Counted from the stretch's first letter, positions 19,164 through 27,518 are shown. The stretch: 64,000 bases of DNA from Trichomonas vaginalis G3 (GCF_026262505.1 NC_067207.1:13856082-13920081); one strand, 5' to 3'. Program-made: numbers and translations. The notes: generated by a model from the sequence alone, not told the origin.

Positions 19164-21317
19164 ATGCCCCCATATAGAATGGATAGAAAATCTGCTAGAA
19201 TAAAAGCAGAGTTAGAAAGATATGGCTGGAGAGTTTCAAAGAAGTTTAAATATAGGAAGGGAAGACCCATAAAAGTCTATGACAAACTATCTGGTCTTCG
19301 CTATGAAATGGACTTAGAAACAGCACGCGCAAATTATCCAAACAGACTAGAGAGGTTAGAAGAAGAACGGCTTATGGACATGCCTTTCAATGTTACTGAG
19401 CCTCAAGTTGATGGACACGACGGCTTTGCCAGATTCTACTGGAAACATAACGAACAATTGTATCCTTTGAGGAGGAAAAAAGGAAAAGGTGAAGACACAC
19501 ATGCTCCCATGGAAAGAACAAGATATGCATATGAGAAGTATCGTGAGGTTAGAAGTAAAATTACATCTGGTCGAACCTTTACAGTAAACTTTGACGAAGG
19601 AAAGAACAAAGAAGGCTTCATGGGTGTACTTGCTGCCATACAAGACGGAAATAAGAAAGGATACAATCTCAGACTAACCGTAACAGATTTAGATGGTCAT
19701 ATTTACTATGCACATGGCAATGTCACAACAGCCGCACAACTTCTTGACGCTTTCAAGACTACAAAGAGAGAACAAATGGTTGATTCCGACTCAGACATTT
19801 TGAATGCAATTGAAGGAATTGCAAGCGTAAAGTTCGAATGGTACCAACCTAACCCTCAAGCAGTCAGACAACATGCTGGATACTTCCCGTTCAGAAATAA
19901 GTCTGACATTAACCTGACAAGGTATGGAATTTACAATTCAATTGAAACAATTGTCAATGAACCTTGTATTCTTACATGTCTCAGGAACTCTGGTCTTGTT
20001 TCAGAAGAGAAGATGAAGTATCTTGAGTCATGTCTGAAGACGAGGTACATTCTCAGAAGTCAATTGACAAAGATTGCACCGTTGGCAAATGTGAATATTC
20101 GAGTCAACATACCGACTGAGAAAGGTTCTTCACATGATGACTATGTTGTTGACTTCAAATTACCATGGTTGAAGATTGTACTTGTCCACAACCACTTCAT
20201 GTTGAACGAAAGTCTTACAAACCCATTGTTCGGAAAAGGTAAGTGCAACATTGTCAAAGCTGTTAACATTCTTTTCGAGAAAGGTTTGTTGGAACCAATT
20301 CCAGATGACAAGCTGACAGAAACTTTTGTACCAAAAGACGAAACAAATTTTTCATTGTTAGTGAGACCAAAAGTTGTTCCGGACAAAGTTCTAGCACAAA
20401 AGAAGTACACGGTTCCAAAAGGAGTTGGATTGTTCGGATACCAACCTGAACCAGAAGAACTTCCAATGAGGTTGCAAGAACTTCAAGATGCTATAAACAA
20501 ACTCCCATTGAGGCATCCAGTTGATGTCAAATTGTATTGGAGAGCTTCTGAGTTAGGTCAGAAAATTTTATATGAAACAGGTTGCTTTGACGATGTTTAT
20601 GAGATAACAGGCGAAGTTTCTCAAAAGATAAGAGACTCACTTGAATTTCCACGAACTGGGCCGATTGGATGCGATAAGTTCGACTCATACGAAAAAATAT
20701 ACTATGTCGACCTTAACGCTGCGTACATGAGGTTCGTCCAATATATTCCGACTGGAATTCCAAACGAAGACGGTGAATTCCCGGGAAAGAACTATACAGT
20801 TGGAAAAGTCATACAACAACTCTATGATATTAGGAAAGCTTCAAACCCCAAACTTGCAATGACAATCAAATTGCTTATGAATTCGACATGGGGGTATTCC
20901 ATTAAGAAACCTCAAAAGATGAAGAGTAAACACTATGAGAAGGTCGACAACTTTGTTGAAAGGTTCTCCCCTTTTGTTTTGAAATACGAATTTACTCAAG
21001 GTCAAGGTGGCTTAGTAACCACAGTAAAACCTATTGTCGAACATTGGTCCTATCCTCAGTTCGCAAAGGCAGTCCTTGACAACTACAACAAATTCTTCTC
21101 CGATGTCAAATCCAAAATTGTGGTATACTATGAGAACATCGACGCACTCATGACGAACGAGGAAGGCTATAACAAACTCATTGAAATGGGAATGGTCGGT
21201 GAAAAGATGGGCCTTTTTAAGCTAGACAAGGTATTTTCCGAAGTTCATGTAATATCGAAAAGGAAGTACTGGGGTGTTAAAGAAGATGGTGAAATAGTTA
21301 AACATTGCATGAAATAA
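19164..21317 (+). CDS. Family B (protein-primed type) DNA polymerase, Polinton A
   Basis: 717-residue frame from MPPYRMDRKSARIKAELERY. Polymerase motif A is IYYVDLNAAYMRF, motif B is KLAMTIKLLMNSTWGYS, and a motif C region surrounds VVYYENIDALMT. About 500 residues precede motif A, where exonuclease and terminal-protein functions would be expected. This is the hallmark Polinton replication gene, which in the family copies the linear element from its ends. The leader is TATTTTTTTTATTTTTATAAAA. It is flanked on both sides by HNH genes. I do not judge activity. Confidence 0.85.
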   Translation: MPPYRMDRKSARIKAELERYGWRVSKKFKYRKGRPIKVYDKLSGLRYEMDLETARANYPNRLERLEEERLMDMPFNVTEPQVDGHDGFARFYWKHNEQLYPLRRKKGKGEDTHAPMERTRYAYEKYREVRSKITSGRTFTVNFDEGKNKEGFMGVLAAIQDGNKKGYNLRLTVTDLDGHIYYAHGNVTTAAQLLDAFKTTKREQMVDSDSDILNAIEGIASVKFEWYQPNPQAVRQHAGYFPFRNKSDINLTRYGIYNSIETIVNEPCILTCLRNSGLVSEEKMKYLESCLKTRYILRSQLTKIAPLANVNIRVNIPTEKGSSHDDYVVDFKLPWLKIVLVHNHFMLNESLTNPLFGKGKCNIVKAVNILFEKGLLEPIPDDKLTETFVPKDETNFSLLVRPKVVPDKVLAQKKYTVPKGVGLFGYQPEPEELPMRLQELQDAINKLPLRHPVDVKLYWRASELGQKILYETGCFDDVYEITGEVSQKIRDSLEFPRTGPIGCDKFDSYEKIYYVDLNAAYMRFVQYIPTGIPNEDGEFPGKNYTVGKVIQQLYDIRKASNPKLAMTIKLLMNSTWGYSIKKPQKMKSKHYEKVDNFVERFSPFVLKYEFTQGQGGLVTTVKPIVEHWSYPQFAKAVLDNYNKFFSDVKSKIVVYYENIDALMTNEEGYNKLIEMGMVGEKMGLFKLDKVFSEVHVISKRKYWGVKEDGEIVKHCMK

Positions 21318-21356
21318 AACATTTTTTAAAAAAAATATTTTTTTATTTTATTTGAA

Positions 21357-21941
21357 ATGTACGCTGAGTTTGTTGGAGAAGACCGTTGGGAAACTTGTTT
21401 GTTAGATGAGAAATATGAAATTCACTGTTGTGAGTCATTTGAAGTCAGAAACAAAAAGACAAAAAGAGTTTTAAGCGAATGGGAGCGAAATGACGGATAT
21501 GCTACTATGAAGATGGGTGGAAAAAACTATTTTAAACATATTGTCATTGCAACTCATTTTATACCGAACCCTAACAATTTACCTTTTGTAGACCATATAA
21601 ACCGTATAAGAAACGACAATAGACTTGAAAACTTGCGTTGGGTCACTTGTTCTGAAAACAGTAAGAACATAGGCAAATTTGGAGATATTGTATTCGAATT
21701 TGTCGACGAACTAGAAGATGAAACAATTGAAATTACAGACTATGGTAAGCATACGTTTGAGTTTTACTACTATAGCGAAGAACAAGACTCTTTCTACTTT
21801 TATACCGGCGTAAACTATAGGAAATTACAAGTATATTTTACTAAGGATGGCTATGCTTATGTAAACGCTAGAGATACAGATGGAAAATACGTTAAAATAC
21901 TTCTTAACAAATTCAAGAAGCTATATGGCATACCATTTTAA
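21357..21941 (+). CDS. HNH homing-type endonuclease, copy 2 (Polinton A)
   Basis: 194 residues, nearly identical to the copy upstream of PolB. Differences cluster in the middle (WERNDGYATMKMGGKNYFKH and nearby), while the last 90 residues are almost unchanged. The HNH core is VDHINRIRNDNRLENLRWVT. The shared leader and gene make 0.6-kb direct repeats on either side of PolB. Confidence 0.8.
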   Translation: MYAEFVGEDRWETCLLDEKYEIHCCESFEVRNKKTKRVLSEWERNDGYATMKMGGKNYFKHIVIATHFIPNPNNLPFVDHINRIRNDNRLENLRWVTCSENSKNIGKFGDIVFEFVDELEDETIEITDYGKHTFEFYYYSEEQDSFYFYTGVNYRKLQVYFTKDGYAYVNARDTDGKYVKILLNKFKKLYGIPF

Positions 21942-21977
21942 AACATTTTTAAAACAGTATATTTTTACATATATAAA

Positions 21978-22838
21978 ATGCTTCAGGTTGAAAAACAAAG
22001 AACAAAAGTAGCAGATACAAAACCGTTAGACTATATCTTTACAAATGCTGGTAGAAATATTTCAGATGAAGAAATTTCATCCGGAGCTTACAGGTTTGAC
22101 TATCCAGTTCGTTGGCTTCAAAGTCCTTCAGATGCAAAGGCAATAGGATTTAGAAGAGTTTTGTTTTCAAATAGAACTAACGCGTTTATGTTTGCAGTAT
22201 ATTTTCATGGCCAGTATAAAGGCTCTGATGGTCTAATAGAAAAATTTGACGAAATGAAAATCTTTACAGTTCGTTCAGACGAAAGTCTTGAGAAGACTCT
22301 AAATGACTTTCAAACTCAAATAAACAAATACTACTGGGAATTTCAAGAAAAATACCACTCTTTACTAAATGGAACATACTATCTAAAACTAGAATACGAC
22401 AAGATGAATTCCACCGTTTCATTTCAAAAGATTGAAATTAACCCTCCAAGAGATACAGAGTTTTTATATTGGGGGGTGGACAAACGTTCTTGGGCACAAT
22501 TTCTTCGGTTACTAAACCAGAACGAACCATTACCACCAGATGGTCCATTTAAATTTATACTCCCACCAGCAGATTTGACAGTTTATAGAAACGTGTTCGA
22601 CCCTCAAAATGTCATGTGTCATGCAAGTTTCAGTTCAAGCAACAACAGTTTTCTGTGTATCGGTAAGGACTTTTATGACTTTGCTTCTAAATTCTACGAA
22701 CCACCTAGTAACAGTTTCTCTGACTTTCAAGTTTGGTTCACAACAAACGGTGTGCAGCATATAATACCATTGTACTATGACTTTTATCTCGAATTGTCTT
22801 TCATATACAACTACGGAAAAGTGCTGAAAAAGTATTGA
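21978..22838 (+). CDS. Putative virion protein, paralogue 2 (286 aa, Polinton A)
   Basis: Begins MLQVEKQRTKVADTKPLDYI. It aligns end to end with the 282-residue minus-strand protein at 14114-14962: YRFDYPVRWL, KAIGFRR, CHASFSSSNNSFLC, YEPPSNSFSDFQVWFTT and FYLELSFIYNY. The duplication is old, because identity is moderate. A beta-rich capsid accessory protein is inferred. It looks whole. Confidence 0.65.
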   Translation: MLQVEKQRTKVADTKPLDYIFTNAGRNISDEEISSGAYRFDYPVRWLQSPSDAKAIGFRRVLFSNRTNAFMFAVYFHGQYKGSDGLIEKFDEMKIFTVRSDESLEKTLNDFQTQINKYYWEFQEKYHSLLNGTYYLKLEYDKMNSTVSFQKIEINPPRDTEFLYWGVDKRSWAQFLRLLNQNEPLPPDGPFKFILPPADLTVYRNVFDPQNVMCHASFSSSNNSFLCIGKDFYDFASKFYEPPSNSFSDFQVWFTTNGVQHIIPLYYDFYLELSFIYNYGKVLKKY

Positions 22839-22846
22839 AAAATATA

Positions 22847-22950
22847 TTTTAGATCTCACCAGGTCCCTCGGTCCCTCGGTCATTTTAACTTCTCTGAAAA
22901 AGTGTGACAACATGACATTTTGACAACAACACAGGAGATAGATTTCACCC
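22847..22950. repeat. Intergenic direct repeat, copy 1
   Basis: AAAATATATTTTAG, then GGTCCCTCGGTCCCTCGGTC, then GACAACATGACATTTTGACA and ACAGGAGATAGATTTCA. The same order occurs at 24076-24184 with small changes. Each copy stands just before a hairpin block of the KilA-N repeat family. Confidence 0.8.
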
Positions 22951-23118
22951 GTTGAATTTTGTATAAAAAAGCAACCGCCGGAATTCCGGCGGTTGGTATA
23001 TTCTTCACAAAATGCTTGTTTTGAGGTCGAGCCACAAACGAATGTCCGACGGTTAAGCCACAAACGAATGTCCGACGGTTAAGCCAAAAATATTTTTTAT
23101 TTTTATTGTAAGAACAGT

Positions 23119-23781
23119 ATGACAGTCGAAGCAAAAACGTTCACGAACAAATCTAATGGCGAAACATTCACAAAAGGCACCTATAACGGTATTGAAGTCT
23201 TACGTAGAGACAAGGATGGTTATATAAATGCAACAAAGATATGTCAGCAGTTTAGGAAAGACTTTAGAAGGTTGTTGGAAAATAAGTCCTGGGAAGAGTA
23301 TTTTAAGGCATTTTGTGAAGAATATACCAACCCGCGGAATTCCGCGGGTTGCTTTTTATACAATGTTCATGCAGGAATTCCCGATGAAATCAAACAGGTT
23401 AGAGGAACGTATGTAGACCCAAGACTTACAAACTATATAGCAATGTGGGCTTCTCCAAAATATTGCATAGCAGTTGGAAAAATTCTGGACTCCATAGACA
23501 AGAAAGTTCATGAGAAATTAGATGAAGAAGAACTTGAAGATACAGCAGAGAATGCTAAACCTTTGTTCGAAGAAGAAGTTAGAAAAATGCATGAAAAACA
23601 AATAGAACATGAACGTGAGATATGTTCTGGTTATAGAGACTCTCCATACGAACTAAACCAATGGGAACAAGAAGATTTAAAGAGAGAATTTAGAGAATAT
23701 GAACTCGCTAAAGTTTCATTAGAAGCTACAGAAGAGAGGTTAAAAGCTTGGGGTCCTTTTGTACAAAAATATTGTGAGTAA
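23119..23781 (+). CDS. KilA-N domain protein 1 (220 aa, Polinton A)
   Basis: KilA-N DNA-binding fold: GYINATKICQQFRKDFRRLL, and RGTYVDPRLTNYIAMWASPK as the usual second half. The C-terminal 80 residues are charged and helical. Residues from about 64 to 82 (AFCEEYTNPRNSAGCFLYN) are encoded by the hairpin block of repeat family 1. KilA-N proteins occur in phages, large DNA viruses and virophages; function is usually unknown, with DNA binding inferred. The leader is TATTTTTTATTTTTATTG then TAAGAACAGT. Confidence 0.8.
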   Translation: MTVEAKTFTNKSNGETFTKGTYNGIEVLRRDKDGYINATKICQQFRKDFRRLLENKSWEEYFKAFCEEYTNPRNSAGCFLYNVHAGIPDEIKQVRGTYVDPRLTNYIAMWASPKYCIAVGKILDSIDKKVHEKLDEEELEDTAENAKPLFEEEVRKMHEKQIEHEREICSGYRDSPYELNQWEQEDLKREFREYELAKVSLEATEERLKAWGPFVQKYCE

Positions 23782-24075
23782 ATGAACCATTTTATTTTTA
23801 TCATCGTAGAAAACACACAAAACTCTTGAATTTTGTATATAAAAAGCAACCCGCGGAATTCCGGCGGGTGGTATATTCTTCACGAAATGCTTGTTTTGAG
23901 GTCGAGCCACTTTGGCTCCACCGTATTTTTCAACCAAAACTCTTGAATTTTGTATAAAAAAAGCACCTGCCGGAATTCCGGCGGGTGGTATATTCTTCAC
24001 GAAATGCTTGTTTTGAGGTCGAGCCATTTTTGGCTCCACCGTAGAAAACACACAAAACTCATTTTTTTCAGCAAA

Positions 24076-24184
24076 AATATATTTTAGGTGGAACCAGGTC
24101 CCTCGGTCCCTCGGTCAACTAACATCTTTTTGAAAATGGTGACAACATGACATTTTGACAACAACACAGGAGATAGATTTCATC
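24076..24184. repeat. Intergenic direct repeat, copy 2
   Basis: Second copy of the block at 22847-22950, again with GGTCCCTCGGTCCCTCGGTC and the GACAACATGACATTTTGACA segment. Together with the hairpin repeats it makes up nearly all of 23.8-24.4 kb, which holds no gene. Confidence 0.8.
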
Positions 24185-24338
24185 GTCAATGTTTTGTCAA
24201 GACTTTCATCGTCAATGTTTTGTATAAAAAGCAACCCGCGGAATTCCGCGGGTTGGTATATTCTTCACGAAATGCTTGTTTTGAGGTCGAGCCACTTTTG
24301 GCTCCACCTGTTTTTTCAACCAAAACTCATTTTTGTCG

Positions 24339-24404
24339 GCAAAAATATATTTTAGGTGAAGTGGTGAGATCTCACCTGTTTTCTCACCTCTTTTCTCACC
24401 TCTT
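24339..24404 (+). repeat. 66-bp inverted repeat, left copy
   Basis: Runs from GCAAAAATATATTTTAGGTG through the palindrome GGTGAGATCTCACC to TTCTCACCTCTT. It matches the reverse complement of 25400-25465 at 65 of 66 positions. The pair brackets the gene at 24483-25397. Confidence 0.92.
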
Positions 24405-24482
24405 GAATTTTCATGAATTTTCCCGAAATAAAAAGAAAGTTAGTTTTTTTAAAAAAATATTTTTTATTTTTATTGTAAGAAC

Positions 24483-25397
24483 ATGTTAGCAACAACAGCA
24501 CCAAACTCGTTAGTCATGAACCCAACTTCAATGTTAGTAGAGATGAAAAGCTTCATTCCTTCTTCATATACTTTCGAAACAGAAATCCAGAAGATAAAGC
24601 AAGAACTTCTCCAAGGAGATTTAGACTGTAGTGCGAAAGATGAAACAAATGAAGAATATCTTTATGAAATGCAGGATATTATTGACCATCTACCTAAACT
24701 TCCTGAAATACAACAACAAAAGCTTACTATTCCAGAATTCGATGAAATAGAAGTCAAAGCAACTGACTCAGTAGAAACCAAGAAGTTCATACGTAAGGTA
24801 AACTATGAGTTTCTTGGATTTCATTGCAACCACAAAGTCATGGACAAAGACTGCGATATGGTATATAAAAATGTTTCTGACATATACAAATCTGAAGAAT
24901 TTAAGACCTACGACAACTTTGTTTCGTTAGTTGCAAAATGTGTATGGCAGATAAGAGATAAAGATAAAAGAGGTAAAGTATGGAACGAACAGATAAAACC
25001 AGCAACTTTTGAGTTAAAGAAAACCATTGACGCCTTAGTTGTTTTAGCAGGTAAGGTTTCAGAATATAACGCAAAAATGAACCCACAATGTTCAAAATGT
25101 AAAGCAGCAATGAGGAAATATAACTACTCCGTCAAAGAGATAGAAAGAATGCGAAACGACTATGCTGATTTAAAGGAAGAAGCAGAGAAACCAGCAGAAG
25201 ATAAAATGGACATGTTGACATTTCTGAACAAAAACTATCCAACAGCTGACGATTTCCTTCTATCTGATGTCAAGAAGAAATATAAAGAAACATTCGGCAT
25301 TGTTAAAACTTTTGACATACTGACAGAAGAAATAGAAGCTACAAAACTGTTTAGGATTTCAAATATACATCGTACAATTCATGTAAAACGCTTGTGA
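24483..25397 (+). CDS. 304-residue protein in an inverted-repeat cassette (Polinton A)
   Basis: Begins MLATTAPNSLVMNPTSMLVE. It is acidic and helical. Residues near 200 hold CSKCKAAMRKY, a lone CxxC pair, and there is a possible leucine-rich C-terminus (SNIHRTIHVKRL). I do not recognise a family. It shares the leader TATTTTTTATTTTTATTG then TAAGAACATG with KilA-N gene 1, so it probably belongs to the same expression class. It is the only gene between two near-perfect 66-bp inverted repeats. Confidence 0.65.
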   Translation: MLATTAPNSLVMNPTSMLVEMKSFIPSSYTFETEIQKIKQELLQGDLDCSAKDETNEEYLYEMQDIIDHLPKLPEIQQQKLTIPEFDEIEVKATDSVETKKFIRKVNYEFLGFHCNHKVMDKDCDMVYKNVSDIYKSEEFKTYDNFVSLVAKCVWQIRDKDKRGKVWNEQIKPATFELKKTIDALVVLAGKVSEYNAKMNPQCSKCKAAMRKYNYSVKEIERMRNDYADLKEEAEKPAEDKMDMLTFLNKNYPTADDFLLSDVKKKYKETFGIVKTFDILTEEIEATKLFRISNIHRTIHVKRL

Positions 25398-25399
25398 AA

Positions 25400-25465
25400 A
25401 AGAGGTGAGAAAACAGGTGAGAAAACAGGTGAGATCTCACCACTTCACCTAAAATATATTTTTGC
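25400..25465 (-). repeat. 66-bp inverted repeat, right copy
   Basis: Reverse complement of 24339-24404 with one mismatch (a C/G difference in the second CACCT unit). It begins 3 bp after the stop codon of the bracketed gene. Confidence 0.92.
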
Positions 25466-25473
25466 TGAGTAAA

Positions 25474-25533
25474 ATGACCAAATTTCATTATATAACTGTT
25501 ATGAGTGACGAAGAGAACTTTGACACTTCGTAA
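25474..25533 (+). other. Very short open frame (19 residues)
   Basis: ATG follows TTTTTGCTGAGTAAA, which resembles the TTTTTTACTGAGATGAA leader of two left-arm genes. It encodes MTKFHYITVMSDEENFDTS. It could be a mini-gene or the trace of one. Weak. Confidence 0.25.
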
Positions 25534-25538
25534 AAAAA

Positions 25539-25810
25539 AACATGAAAATCGTGAAAAAATGCTACCCCGACTTTTACAGGGGTTGCCTAAAACTCATGAA
25601 AATCGTAAAAAAATGCGAGTACGTTAAAAATCTTACTCGCCTAAAACTCATGAAAATCGTAAAAAAATGCGACCCTCGGAAAACCGAGGGTCGAGATTCC
25701 GTACGAAAATCGTGAAAAAACTCTATGAAAATCGTAAAAAAATGCGACCCCGACTTTTACAGGGGTCGCCTAAAACTCATGAAAATCGTAAAAAAACTCT
25801 ATGAAATCAT
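25539..25810 (+). repeat. KilA-N hairpin repeat family 2 (array of four hairpins)
   Basis: Units share CTCATGAAAATCGTAAAAAA and then a hairpin. Hairpins are at 25561-25586 (ACCCC/GGGGT), 25615-25640 (GCGAGTA/TACTCGC), 25669-25693 (CGACCCTCGG/CCGAGGGTCG) and 25744-25769 (GCGACCCC/GGGGTCGC). Stem sequence changes between units but pairing is kept. The third unit continues AGATTCCGTACGAAAATCGT, matching codons of the KilA-N gene at 26598. Confidence 0.85.
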
Positions 25811-25893
25811 ATCTTTTATACAAGATAGAAAAAATAAAAACAACGTTAGTTTTTTTAAAATATTTTTTTTTATTTTGTATGTAAAGACAGTAA

Positions 25894-26508
25894 ATGTTAA
25901 ACGCTGAGTTTGAAACAGTTAAAAAGATAGACAATGAGACCAAAATAGTTAGAATAGGTGATTTAAACGTAAGATACTCAAAGAAATACAAAAAATATTC
26001 TTTGTCAGACATTTTAACACTATCTGAAGGAAAGAGAGCAAGCGACTGGGTTAGAAATGCTTCAACTCAGAAAATTTTGACAAGAAATCCTGAGCTGATG
26101 ATATCGGTAAGATTCTATGGAACTACAGCATATCTCATCGACAAAAGTCTTATACCAGTAGTTTTGTTCTGGATTGACCCAGTTGTTGGATATAATTTCA
26201 TAACATATGGTTCATTCGATACTGAACGTTGCAGTGAAGGCTTAGTTTACATCGTTCAGAAACCGAAGGACTTCAATACAAAGAGATATAAGATAGGAAG
26301 AACATTTAATATAAGTAGTAGATATGACTCTACAGTCAATAGAGTTAAGGTTGTGTTCGTTAACGATATGAGAGCTGCTGAAACAGAACTACTTGAAAAG
26401 TTTGAGAAAATGTATGGTGCTCCCACGAGAGGTAAAGAAACGTTTGAAGTAGATGAGATCGACAAAGCTATAAAATTATTTGACGAAGTTGCTGAAAAAT
26501 ACATGTAA
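25894..26508 (+). CDS. KilA-N-like / T5orf172 (GIY-YIG-type) protein (Polinton A)
   Basis: 204 residues. The N-terminal half (SLSDILTLSEGKRASDWVRN, then STQKILTRNPEL) is a KilA-N/MSV199-like DNA-binding region. The C-terminal half (GLVYIVQKPKDFNTKRYKIG, then RTFNISSR) fits the T5orf172/GIY-YIG-like nuclease-fold domain that often follows KilA-N domains in phages and large DNA viruses. A DNA-cutting or -binding role is inferred. The leader is TATTTTTTTTTATTTTG then TATGTAAAGACAGT. Confidence 0.75.
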   Translation: MLNAEFETVKKIDNETKIVRIGDLNVRYSKKYKKYSLSDILTLSEGKRASDWVRNASTQKILTRNPELMISVRFYGTTAYLIDKSLIPVVLFWIDPVVGYNFITYGSFDTERCSEGLVYIVQKPKDFNTKRYKIGRTFNISSRYDSTVNRVKVVFVNDMRAAETELLEKFEKMYGAPTRGKETFEVDEIDKAIKLFDEVAEKYM

Positions 26509-26597
26509 AGCGTTTATTTTTGGTCTTTTATACAAGATAGAAAATAACGCTAATTTTATTTTTATTTTATTTTTTTATTTTGTATGTAAAGACAGAT

Positions 26598-27425
26598 ATG
26601 ACAACAACAGAGAACACAACAACTGCTATCGTTCATGAAGATATAAATGAAGAATACGAGTACATACAGTATAACAAACAGTTACGTCTCATTCGTTCGG
26701 TCAAAGATGACATGTACCAAATGCAAAGTATTTTGAATGCTCTTCGTTCTACAAAGCAAGCACGTCATTGGTTTGAAAACCAACAGACAAAAGAACTTTT
26801 AGAAGAATTTCCTCATATGTTTGCGACCGGTAGAAAACCGCGGGTCGAGATTCCGTACGAAAATCGTAAAAATTTGCCAAATGGTTTGAAAGGATATTAT
26901 GTACATAGACTTCTTGTAAATGCTGTTGCAATGTGGGCTTCACCTCGCTATGCTTGTTATATTTTCATGATGTTAGATGAACTTCATAGACAAGAACGTG
27001 AAGAGATGGAAAAGAAACTTCAAGCAAAAGATGAAGTCATTGAAGCAAAAGACAAAAACATACAGAAAAGAATACCACGTTCGGTACCAAAAGGAAAGGA
27101 AAAGAACTATAAGTATATGATTTACACTGAAGAGATGGAAAATGAAGAAGACAGAGATATGGTTATGTTGCATTTAGTCAGAAGAAACAACAAAAGCTTT
27201 TACGACCTTGCTAAGATTTACAAATCTGACAGAAATTGGTTCTATCGCGAAAACTTACCGATTTCAATGACACCAAATGAAGATGTTAAACAGATAGTTC
27301 AAGATACGTTACCTCAAACACACTATGATATGAAAGGTTGTACAATACTTACATTCAAAGAAGATTTGCCGCTACTGAAGGAAAAAATAACAGAGTATTT
27401 TGACAACTTCAAAGAGGAAGAGTAA
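26598..27425 (+). CDS. KilA-N domain protein 2 (275 aa, Polinton A)
   Basis: I chose the ATG at 26598 (MTTTENTTTAIVHEDINEEY) because the leader TATGTAAAGACAGAT ends there, as in the two upstream genes. QARHWFENQQTKELLEEF and GYYVHRLLVNAVAMWASPRY match the KilA-N halves. A coiled-coil linker follows, then a C-terminal region (KYKYMIYTEEMENEEDRDMV) of unknown type. ATGRKPRVEIPYENRKN is encoded by a hairpin block of repeat family 2, at the same point in the fold as the block in KilA-N gene 1. Confidence 0.75.
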   Translation: MTTTENTTTAIVHEDINEEYEYIQYNKQLRLIRSVKDDMYQMQSILNALRSTKQARHWFENQQTKELLEEFPHMFATGRKPRVEIPYENRKNLPNGLKGYYVHRLLVNAVAMWASPRYACYIFMMLDELHRQEREEMEKKLQAKDEVIEAKDKNIQKRIPRSVPKGKEKNYKYMIYTEEMENEEDRDMVMLHLVRRNNKSFYDLAKIYKSDRNWFYRENLPISMTPNEDVKQIVQDTLPQTHYDMKGCTILTFKEDLPLLKEKITEYFDNFKEEE

Positions 27426-27518
27426 ATGAACCATTTATTTTTCAAGCTTGACACCAAAGATGGCTCAGGTAGCTCTATAAGGTAAATTGCCTCATCTGCT
27501 GGGTCTATGTCGGTCATT

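Larger units (their letters stand above)
22959..24275. repeat. KilA-N hairpin repeat family 1 (four noncoding copies and one coding copy)
   Basis: A 56-58 bp block has a GC-rich palindromic core, CCGCCGGAATTCCGGCGG or CCCGCGGAATTCCGCGGG. It is flanked by TTGTATAAAAAGCAA on one side and TTGGTATATTCTTCAC on the other. Noncoding copies are at 22959-23015, 23833-23890, 23950-24007 and 24220-24275. The fifth copy, reverse-complemented, is inside the KilA-N gene at 23308-23363. The noncoding copies extend further, into TTGTTTTGAGGTCGAGCCAC. Confidence 0.85.

Noticed and set aside
25539-25810. CRISPR-like array (regular repeat with variable inserts)
   Set aside because: Only four units, unequal spacing, and the variable parts are themselves hairpins. 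No Cas-like gene is near, and the context is a eukaryotic Polinton.
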